A DNA stretch of 11,465 nucleotides from Candidatus Cloacimonas sp. (GTDB lineage Bacteria > Cloacimonadota > Cloacimonadia > Cloacimonadales > Cloacimonadaceae). Position 1 is the stretch's first letter; every line of letters begins with the position of its first letter. This document shows positions 5,385 through 11,465 of the stretch, one piece after another. Location of the stretch: the NCBI GenBank assembly GCA_035403355.1, contig DAONFA010000047.1:1-11465 (forward strand). Direction: 5' to 3'. The notes under the pieces were generated by a model. The model worked only from the letters and a program-made list of their open reading frames with translations. It was not told where the DNA came from and did no database searches. Position numbers and translations under genes: made by a program.

Positions 5385-6775
5385 TTTTCCCGCTCCATAA
5401 TCATAGCCATAAAATCACCTTCGGCAACTTTTTCTCCCTCAACGAATGTCTCTCCGTGCATTTTTGCCAACGACTTTTTCAGGGAAAGCACTTTCAGTTC
5501 GTAGCGTAGTGTATCTCCCGGCAGAACAGGTTTGCGAAATTTTATATTATCAATACTGGCAAAATAAGCAACATAGTTTTGGGGATTTTCCATTTGATTA
5601 AGTAACATAATTCCCCCTGCCTGAGCCATTCCTTCAATAATTAGCACTCCCGGCATAATAGGATGACCGGGAAAATGACCCTGGAAAAAGGGTTCATTGA
5701 TAGTAACATTTTTAATTCCGGTTAGGGATACTCCCGGAGTAAATTCAATAATTTTATCTACCAGCAAAAAGGGATAGCGATGGGGTAATATTCGTAAAAT
5801 AGCATTGATATCAAAGACCACATCTTTAGTTTTGCTTTTCTGATATATCTTTTGCAGCTGGTGCTTTTTTTGAATCTGCCGAAGTTTTTTCACCAGTTCC
5901 ACATTGGTTTTGTGTCCGCTGCGCGCTGCTAAAATATGCCCTTTAATAGGAATGCCTAAAAGGGCAATATCGCCAACCAAATCAACTACTTTATGCCGGA
6001 CGAATTCATTGTAATAACGCAAAGGATGACTGTTCAATATGCCTTCGGGGGAAACAGTTACAGGTTGATGATAACCAAAAATATCCTGTAGCTGTTGCAA
6101 CTCCTCTTCACTCATATCAGGATCGGCAATTACTAAAGCATTTTCCAGTGAACCGCCTTTAATTAAACCCATATTTTTCAGCTCCAGTATTTCACTGATA
6201 AAACAGAAAGTGCGGGCTCCGGCAAAATCTTTGGCATAGTAATCCATAGAAGGCAGCCAGGTATATTGCGTTCCCAAACAGGGATGCTTGTAATCAATCA
6301 TAAAAGTGATTTTCAATTCATTGGAAGGGACTATTACAATATCCACATTATCTTCCGGAGCGGAAAAACTGATTGGCGCTTCCAGCTCAAAATATTCCCG
6401 TTCGCTATCCTGTTGAACTATTCCACATTGACGCAAAAGATTTAAGAATACAACAGCCGAGCCATCTGCAACAGGTGCTTCGGGACCGTTTATTTCAATG
6501 CATATATTATCTATTCTCATTCCGGCAATAGCAGAAAGAACATGTTCTATGGTAGCTACGGTTGTTCCATTGATGCCAATTGTTGTGCCCCGGGAAATAT
6601 CCACAACATGATCAATATCAGCAGGAATTCTGGGATTCCCGGGTAAATCGGTTCGGATAAAGACGATTCCTTCATCTGCATTTGCCGGTTTGAATCTGAT
6701 GGTACTTATTTCTCCGGAATGCAATCCAATGCCTGTATAAGATGATTCTCCACCTATTGTTTGTTTATATTCCAT
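5381..6775 (-). CDS. lpxC/fabZ: bifunctional LpxC deacetylase / FabZ dehydratase
   Basis: This is a 464-residue fusion. Residues 1-300 are LpxC, the zinc-dependent UDP-3-O-acyl-GlcNAc deacetylase and committed step of lipid A synthesis. Zinc ligands are His78 (in IEHVLSA), His261 and Asp265 (in RHKVVDLVGD); catalytic Glu77, Lys262 and His288 (in SGHKTN) are all present. A Lys/Gln-rich linker (about 297-318) leads to residues 319-464, FabZ, the 3-hydroxyacyl-ACP dehydratase, with His367 (in GHFPGHPIMPGV) and Glu381 (in IIEGMAQ), 14 residues apart as in E. coli. Both active sites look intact. The fusion is known from Bacteroidota and relatives and helps to place the organism. The start ATG overlaps the lpxD stop by 1 nt (TAATG), and the end overlaps lpxA by 4 nt. 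GGAG lies 8 nt before the start. Confidence 0.97.
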   Translation of the reverse strand: MEYKQTIGGESSYTGIGLHSGEISTIRFKPANADEGIVFIRTDLPGNPRIPADIDHVVDISRGTTIGINGTTVATIEHVLSAIAGMRIDNICIEINGPEAPVADGSAVVFLNLLRQCGIVQQDSEREYFELEAPISFSAPEDNVDIVIVPSNELKITFMIDYKHPCLGTQYTWLPSMDYYAKDFAGARTFCFISEILELKNMGLIKGGSLENALVIADPDMSEEELQQLQDIFGYHQPVTVSPEGILNSHPLRYYNEFVRHKVVDLVGDIALLGIPIKGHILAARSGHKTNVELVKKLRQIQKKHQLQKIYQKSKTKDVVFDINAILRILPHRYPFLLVDKIIEFTPGVSLTGIKNVTINEPFFQGHFPGHPIMPGVLIIEGMAQAGGIMLLNQMENPQNYVAYFASIDNIKFRKPVLPGDTLRYELKVLSLKKSLAKMHGETFVEGEKVAEGDFMAMIMEREK

Positions 6776-7824
6776 TATTTCTCTCCGTTATCCGATTCGT
6801 TCTTTTTGGCTTTCAGATAGAAATGATACATATCGGGTAAGTTTTTCTGTATTGCCATAATTCTTTTAGTAAGATTCGCATCCATAGCAGGATAACCAAA
6901 ATATCTGCCGTCCTCAGGAATATTACCTGAAACCCCGGATTGAGCACCCACCATTGCTCTATTACCTATTTGCAGGTGATCCGCAATTCCTACCTGCCCT
7001 GCCAGATAAACATAATCCCCAATAACCGTGCTACCTGCCAAACCAACCTGAGAACAAAGAATGCTGTGTTCTCCAATAATGCAATTGTGACCAACTTGAA
7101 CAAGATTATCTATTTTAGTTCCTCTGCCGATAATTGTGGAACCTAAAGTAGCTCTATCAATACAACTATTGGCTCCAATTTCTACATCATCGCCAATAAC
7201 TACATTTCCCACTTGAGGAATTTTTTGCTGTTTACCTTCAATTAGCATAAAACCGAAACCATCAGCTCCGATAACTACTCCACTATGGAGAATACAATCC
7301 CTGCCAATTACGCAATCGTCATAGATACAGACATTGGCAAAGAGCTTTGTTCCTTTTCCGATAGTAACATTTTTCCCGATGGAACATCCCGCAGCAATTA
7401 TAACTCCTTTCCCCAAAGTGCAACCACTGCCGATAACAACATTGGCTCCAATTGCCACTTCTCCTTCAAAACGAACATCATCAGCTACAATTGCTGATGG
7501 TTGAATAGCATAGTTAACATCTTTATTCTCCTGCTCCAGCCACCAGGTTATTAGACGCATTAAAGAATAGTAGGGTCTTTCTACAATCAGCAAAGCCCTT
7601 TCAGGAAGCTCGGAAACAAATTTGGCAGTGGTAATAATCAAGCCGGCAGAACTGTTTTTCGCTTTTTCCAGAAGTTTTTCCTGCTCCAGAAAGATTATGG
7701 TTTGTTCGTCTGCCTCTTGTGGTTCGCCAACTTTACAAAGGCCTGCGGGTATTTTTCCTTGCAGTTCTCCCTGGCAGATATAAGTGAGGAGTTCACTATT
7801 TACAGGGTTTTTAAAGTGTTTCAT
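6775..7824 (-). CDS. lpxD: UDP-3-O-acylglucosamine N-acyltransferase LpxD
   Basis: LpxD performs the third step of lipid A synthesis, adding a second hydroxyacyl chain to the 2-amino group released by LpxC. The 349-residue protein is typical in length. An N-terminal uridine-binding domain (about 1-105) precedes a long hexapeptide-repeat beta helix (about 107-310) with units such as VAIGANVVIG and a C-terminal helix. GADGFGF (186-192) is a family signature, and VGHNC holds the catalytic His246 (E. coli His239). The start overlaps the ompH stop by 4 nt (ATGA), and no Shine-Dalgarno is visible, so translation is probably coupled to ompH. It ends 1 nt into lpxC/fabZ. Confidence 0.97.
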   Translation of the reverse strand: MKHFKNPVNSELLTYICQGELQGKIPAGLCKVGEPQEADEQTIIFLEQEKLLEKAKNSSAGLIITTAKFVSELPERALLIVERPYYSLMRLITWWLEQENKDVNYAIQPSAIVADDVRFEGEVAIGANVVIGSGCTLGKGVIIAAGCSIGKNVTIGKGTKLFANVCIYDDCVIGRDCILHSGVVIGADGFGFMLIEGKQQKIPQVGNVVIGDDVEIGANSCIDRATLGSTIIGRGTKIDNLVQVGHNCIIGEHSILCSQVGLAGSTVIGDYVYLAGQVGIADHLQIGNRAMVGAQSGVSGNIPEDGRYFGYPAMDANLTKRIMAIQKNLPDMYHFYLKAKKNESDNGEK

Positions 7825-8450
7825 AATTTATCGGGCTTAAAATCATCACCTAAGCCCTCAGGTGGTTTAATTTCAGGCGGTAATTGTTCTTCCGGTTTAG
7901 GAGGTTCAGTTGTTGTTCCTTCGGTTGGTTTAACGGTATCTTTATTCAGTTCCAGTAAAATCTGGTCTGTTAAATCCAAAACCGGAAGAGCATAAAGTAA
8001 GCTGCCCATACTAACATCAAAAATCATCGTGTATTTCTCATCTTCAGCAATTTTCTTGATGAGATTATGGATTTTCAGGGTTAACGGGTCAATAAGTTCA
8101 CGGTAACGCTGTTCCGCTTTCCCTCCATCGCCAAAATATTCTTCCAATAAGCGTCCGGCTTCCGTTTTTTTAGTATCTATCTGACTTTGCATTTCTCTTT
8201 TTGCGGCATCGTTCATAGTAAGTTTACGAATTTCAAAATCCCGTTCCATTTGTTTAATTTCATCATCCAGTGATTTTATTTGGTTTGTCCAGTTCTGTTT
8301 ATCCAAAGCAAATAACCTGGCAACTTCCGCTGCTTCGTTACTATCCATAAGCAAGCGATCAGTATTTACAAAACCAAGTTTAACAGGTTGGGCATAAGCC
8401 AGGGCAAACAGCGCTAACAGCACTGAGAGCAATAAGATATGTTTTTTCAT
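7821..8450 (-). CDS. OmpH/Skp family periplasmic chaperone
   Basis: Skp-type proteins hold unfolded outer-membrane proteins in the periplasm for the BAM complex. This 209-residue protein begins with a signal peptide (1-20, cleavage AYA-Q). KLGFVNTDRLLMDS (24-37) matches the usual first strand of the family, and residues 38-140 are charged helices that fit the Skp coiled-coil tentacles. Residues 141-170 return to the body domain (YTMIFDVSMGSLLYA). Residues 171-209 form a Pro/Glu/Lys-rich tail with about nine prolines that E. coli Skp lacks. AGGAG lies 6 nt before the start. It lies between gcvPB (30 nt upstream) and lpxD (4-nt overlap); skp next to lpxD is a widespread arrangement, which supports the call. 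Confidence 0.92.
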   Translation of the reverse strand: MKKHILLLSVLLALFALAYAQPVKLGFVNTDRLLMDSNEAAEVARLFALDKQNWTNQIKSLDDEIKQMERDFEIRKLTMNDAAKREMQSQIDTKKTEAGRLLEEYFGDGGKAEQRYRELIDPLTLKIHNLIKKIAEDEKYTMIFDVSMGSLLYALPVLDLTDQILLELNKDTVKPTEGTTTEPPKPEEQLPPEIKPPEGLGDDFKPDKL

Positions 8451-8480
8451 TTTTTCTCCTTTCTAAAAACCAGCATATAA

Positions 8481-9935
8481 CTAATCCGCAAGAGGAAAGA
8501 CGGGCTGCAGCATTTTAACTGCGCGAGCATCATCCACTCTTTTCACCGGAGTAGTTGAAGGGGCTTCTTTTACCAGTTCAGGTTTTTCCCTGCACTCTTT
8601 TGTAATCTCTATCATTGCCTCCGCAAAGGCATCCAAACTTTCCAGGGATTCCGTTTCCGTTGGTTCCACCATCATTGCTTCCGGAATAATCAGCGGAAAA
8701 TAGATCGTAGGAGCATGGAAACCCTTATCCAAAAGCCGTTTGGCTATATCTAAAGTAGTTATTCCGTAATTCTGTTTTTGCCAGGTGCCATCCATCACAA
8801 ATTCGTGCATACAGGGCTCCTGATGTTCAATATGGTAATATTCGCTTAAGCGTTTCATAAGGTAATTAGCATTCAAAATGGCATTTTCGGAAACCCGGCG
8901 TAAACCTTCAGCTCCTAACATTTTAATATAAATATAGGCACGCACTAAAATAGCAAAGTTACCGTAAAAAGGATGCACTTTGCCAATGGAGCTCTGCTCA
9001 TTTTCAGCAGAAAGATGATAACCCTTTTCGTCTTTAGTAACTACAGGAACAGGCAAAAATGGCAGCAGCTTTTCATTTACGGCTACAGGACCGGAACCGG
9101 GTCCGCCTCCTCCATGAGGTGTAGCAAATGTCTTATGCAAATTGAAGTGCATTAAATCAAAACCTATTTTTCCGGGTTGCACAATTCCCAAAAGAGCATT
9201 TAAATTAGCTCCGTCCATATACATTAAAGCATCAACGCTGTGAATGATAGCAGCTATTTCTTCTATTTGCGTTTCAAAAAGACCTAAAGTATTGGGATTG
9301 GTAATCATAATACCGGCTGTCTTTTCATTAACCAGTTCCCGCAATTTGGCTATATCACAACGACCTTCTTTATTGGAAGCAAGTTCCACTGTTTTATAGC
9401 CCACCAAGCTACAACTGGCAGGATTTGTTCCATGCGCACTATCAGGAATGATGATTGTATCTTTATGCGTATTTCCTTTTGCCTTATGATAGGCAGAAAT
9501 AATTTTAATGCCGGTAAATTCACCTTGAGCTCCAGCAGAGGGCTGTAATGTAACTCCAGCCATTCCTGCAATTTCTGCCAGGTCTTGCTGCAATTCATAC
9601 ATCAGTTCCAAAGCGCCTTGCAGTGTTTCTTCCGGCTGATAAGGATGCAAAGAAGTAAAGGATGGATGCCTTACCAGCGTTTCGTGAAGTTTGGGGTTAT
9701 ACTTCATTGTGCAACTGCCTAAAGGATACAAACCCTTTTCAATAAAGTGATTTTTATGGGAAAGGGAAATATAATGACGCATCGTATCCAGTTCACTCAC
9801 TTCCGGTAGCCGAGCTTTTTTCGTTCTCAACATTGTTTCCGGAAACATTGTGGCTAAAGGAATATCAATTTCTCTCTTGGGTAAAGTTACTCCTTTTCTG
9901 CCGGGAGCGCTGTGTTCAAAAATGGTTTTGCTCAT
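8481..9935 (-). CDS. gcvPB: glycine dehydrogenase (decarboxylating) subunit 2, GcvPB
   Basis: GcvPB is the PLP-binding half of the split P-protein, which decarboxylates glycine and passes the aminomethyl group to lipoyl-GcvH. The 484-residue protein has the expected motifs: LGSCTMKYNP (72-81), PSAGAQGE (132-139), DSAHGTNPAS (165-174), YMDGANLNA (239-247, with the Asp that contacts the PLP ring) and NLHKTF with the Schiff-base Lys268, followed by the Gly-rich segment HGGGGPGSGP. Length is normal for the two-subunit type. AGGAGG (9943-9948) lies 7 nt upstream within the end of gcvPA, and the start overlaps the gcvPA stop by 4 nt (ATGA), consistent with equimolar coupled expression of the two subunits. 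Confidence 0.97.
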   Translation of the reverse strand: MSKTIFEHSAPGRKGVTLPKREIDIPLATMFPETMLRTKKARLPEVSELDTMRHYISLSHKNHFIEKGLYPLGSCTMKYNPKLHETLVRHPSFTSLHPYQPEETLQGALELMYELQQDLAEIAGMAGVTLQPSAGAQGEFTGIKIISAYHKAKGNTHKDTIIIPDSAHGTNPASCSLVGYKTVELASNKEGRCDIAKLRELVNEKTAGIMITNPNTLGLFETQIEEIAAIIHSVDALMYMDGANLNALLGIVQPGKIGFDLMHFNLHKTFATPHGGGGPGSGPVAVNEKLLPFLPVPVVTKDEKGYHLSAENEQSSIGKVHPFYGNFAILVRAYIYIKMLGAEGLRRVSENAILNANYLMKRLSEYYHIEHQEPCMHEFVMDGTWQKQNYGITTLDIAKRLLDKGFHAPTIYFPLIIPEAMMVEPTETESLESLDAFAEAMIEITKECREKPELVKEAPSTTPVKRVDDARAVKMLQPVFPLAD

Positions 9936-11275
9936 TTTACAACCTCCTGCATTGCTTGAACGAAGCTGTCAATTTCTGCTTTACTTTTCTTTTCCGTTAC
10001 GGCAATCATCAATTCATCAGGTTTTCCCCAAGGCGCAAGATCAATTCCGGCGTAGATATTTAGGGGCAAAAGAGCTTTAATTATCTCTTCTGCTTTTTTC
10101 GGAGCTTTAAGCACAAATTCCTTAAAGAAATATTCATTAGGATATGCCAAAGCCAAACCGGGAATTTTACAGAGCTCGTTTGCCGTGTAGTGTGCTTTTT
10201 GAGCAGATTGGGTTGCTACTTCAACCAGACCTTCTTTCCCCAATAAACATAAATAAACAACGGCTGCCAAAGTGCATAGTGACTCATTGGAACAGATATT
10301 GGAAGTTGCTTTCGCCCTTCTGATATGTTGTTCTCTTGCCTGTAGTGTTAAAACATAAGCTTGGTTACCATCTTTATCAATAGTTCCGCCCACAATTCTG
10401 CCCGGCATCAAACGCGCCATTTCAGTTCGGGTAGCAAAAAAACCGAAGAGCGGACCCCCAAAGGACATATTATTGCCAAGTGCTTGACCTTCGCCAACTA
10501 CGATATCAGCATTATATTCTGCAGGTGGCATTAGAATAGCTAAAGAAACTGGATCAACACAAGCAATAAGCAAACACTTGGGATTTTTATGAACGAGCGT
10601 ATCAATTGCCTTCGTGTCTTCCAAATTGCCGTAAAAATTCGGGGTCTGGATAATTACACTGCCAATTGTATCATTCAGCATATTTTCCATAGCAGATAAA
10701 TCCGTTACTCCATCTTTTTCGGGAGCTATTAAAAGTTCAATGCCGTTGCCTTCAGTATATGCTTTAATCACTTTTACATAATTCGGATTCAGGGTTGCCG
10801 GCAGAATTGCCTTAGTTAAGTGATTTTTGCGGACAGCCATCAAAATCGCTTCCGCAATTGCACTTGCGCCATCATACATTCCGGCATTGGCAATTTCCAT
10901 CCCCGTAAGCTCACAAATCATTGTTTGATATTCAAATATGAACTGAAGAGTGCCCTGGCTCACTTCTGCCTGATAAGGAGTGTAAGCAGTAAAAAATTCA
11001 GGACGGGAAACAATGGCATCTACTGCAGCAGGAATAAAATGATCATAAACCCCACCGCCTAAAAAGGAATTTACCACTTCACAGGGAATATTTTTATCGG
11101 TTTTGGCTTGGATATTTTTATTTATTTCCAGTTCTGAAAGCGGCTGCGATAAGGCAAGGGGCTTATGCATTCTCAATTTATCGGGAATAGCAGAAAGTAA
11201 TTCCTCAAATTTATTAACGCCGACAGCGTTCATAATTTTTTGCCTATCTCTTTCAGTATTAGATATATAGGGCAT
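9932..11275 (-). CDS. gcvPA: glycine dehydrogenase (decarboxylating) subunit 1, GcvPA
   Basis: GcvPA is the other subunit of the split P-protein and pairs with GcvPB. From the chosen start the protein has 447 residues, the usual length. It begins MPYISNTERDRQ, matching the family's common N-terminus, and contains FLGGGVYDHFIPAAVD, the AYTPYQAEVSQGTLQ segment and NAGMYDGASA. The start at 11275 is preferred because AAGGAG (11281-11286) lies 5 nt upstream. An in-frame ATG at 11299 adds eight residues but has no ribosome binding site. It is the first gene of the minus-strand block; gcvT and gcvH are not in the window. Confidence 0.96.
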   Translation of the reverse strand: MPYISNTERDRQKIMNAVGVNKFEELLSAIPDKLRMHKPLALSQPLSELEINKNIQAKTDKNIPCEVVNSFLGGGVYDHFIPAAVDAIVSRPEFFTAYTPYQAEVSQGTLQFIFEYQTMICELTGMEIANAGMYDGASAIAEAILMAVRKNHLTKAILPATLNPNYVKVIKAYTEGNGIELLIAPEKDGVTDLSAMENMLNDTIGSVIIQTPNFYGNLEDTKAIDTLVHKNPKCLLIACVDPVSLAILMPPAEYNADIVVGEGQALGNNMSFGGPLFGFFATRTEMARLMPGRIVGGTIDKDGNQAYVLTLQAREQHIRRAKATSNICSNESLCTLAAVVYLCLLGKEGLVEVATQSAQKAHYTANELCKIPGLALAYPNEYFFKEFVLKAPKKAEEIIKALLPLNIYAGIDLAPWGKPDELMIAVTEKKSKAEIDSFVQAMQEVVK

Positions 11276-11280
11276 ATTTA

Positions 11281-11286
11281 CTCCTT
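11281..11286 (-). promoter_or_regulatory. ribosome binding site deciding the gcvPA start
   Basis: AAGGAG on the minus strand lies 5 nt before the ATG at 11275. It supports that start over the in-frame ATG at 11299, which lies upstream of this site. Confidence 0.75.
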
Positions 11287-11315
11287 GTGTTGTAAACATT
11301 TCAACTTATTGTTAA

Positions 11316-11364
11316 CTTAAAAATCAAAAGCGGAGTTTATGTCAATTGCTTTTTGGATTGTCAA
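11316..11364 (-). promoter_or_regulatory. candidate promoter region of the gcv-lpx block, two TTGACA boxes
   Basis: Two perfect -35 hexamers lie 19 bp apart on the minus strand (11364-11359 and 11345-11340). The upstream one is followed after 17 bp by CATAAA (4 of 6), and the downstream one after 18 bp by TTTAAG (4 of 6, the same -10 as the tRNA-fMet promoter). Either would give a leader under about 60 nt. The -10 boxes are imperfect, so the exact start is uncertain. Confidence 0.5.
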
Positions 11365-11465
11365 TGGCTCCAGAAGTTTACACAAAGAACAAGTTTAGCA
11401 GGTTGAGTGCGGATGGCAATAAAAAATGGTACGAGTTGGCAAGCGAAAAGTGATACACTTGAAAA
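11365..11465. other. right-edge intergenic sequence
   Basis: Upstream of the gcvPA promoter candidates no gene, RNA or terminator could be recognised in these 101 bases. The feature on the far side lies beyond the window. Confidence 0.4.

Noticed and set aside
11276..11339. Glycine riboswitch before gcvPA
   Set aside because: The predicted leader is only about 35-60 nt, too short for a glycine aptamer, and no conserved aptamer core was recognised.

Overview
The window looks like chromosomal DNA from an anaerobic Gram-negative bacterium of the Fibrobacterota-Chlorobiota-Bacteroidota (FCB) superphylum. Candidatus Cloacimonadota is the best guess. The reasons are a fused lpxC/fabZ gene, a secreted protein with a C-terminal 'YPNPF' type IX sorting domain, a two-subunit glycine dehydrogenase, and AT-rich intergenic DNA full of short tandem repeats. 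The phylum is inferred from gene content; no 16S or marker search was possible.

Layout. (1) 1-401, minus strand: three tRNA genes in the order fMet(CAT), Met(CAT), Arg(TCT). The fMet gene has its own promoter and an intrinsic terminator; the Arg gene runs off the left edge. (2) 493-1905, plus strand: a perfect consensus sigma70-type promoter (TTGACA, 17 bp, TATAAT) drives a secreted 400-residue protein. Its N-terminal domain closely resembles the FBA domain of the animal glycan-binding F-box proteins (FBXO2/FBXO6 family), followed by an Ig/FN3-like part and a type IX sorting domain. This is the most unusual item in the window. (3) 1906-2518: about 610 bases with no gene, holding a nested hairpin, an inverted repeat and a degenerate 8-bp tandem repeat. 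(4) 2519-4310, plus strand: a ferritin-like diiron protein and the replication-repair ATPase RarA, probably one operon. (5) 4311-4610: a convergent intergenic region with hairpins, a 9-bp tandem repeat and what looks like a dispersed palindromic element. (6) 11275 down to 4611, minus strand: gcvPA, gcvPB, ompH/skp, lpxD, lpxC/fabZ, lpxA. Adjacent genes overlap by 1 or 4 nt, except for a 30-nt gap between gcvPB and ompH.

How the genes work together. GcvPA and GcvPB form the P-protein of the glycine cleavage system, which suits an amino-acid-fermenting anaerobe; gcvT, gcvH and lpd are not here. LpxA, LpxC and LpxD carry out the first three steps of lipid A synthesis. FabZ, fused to LpxC, acts in synthesis of the hydroxyacyl-ACP precursors' elongation pathway, and OmpH/Skp is the periplasmic chaperone for outer-membrane proteins. 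The block is therefore an outer-membrane biogenesis module joined to an amino-acid catabolism module. The FBA protein may bind glycans outside the cell, but this is inference.
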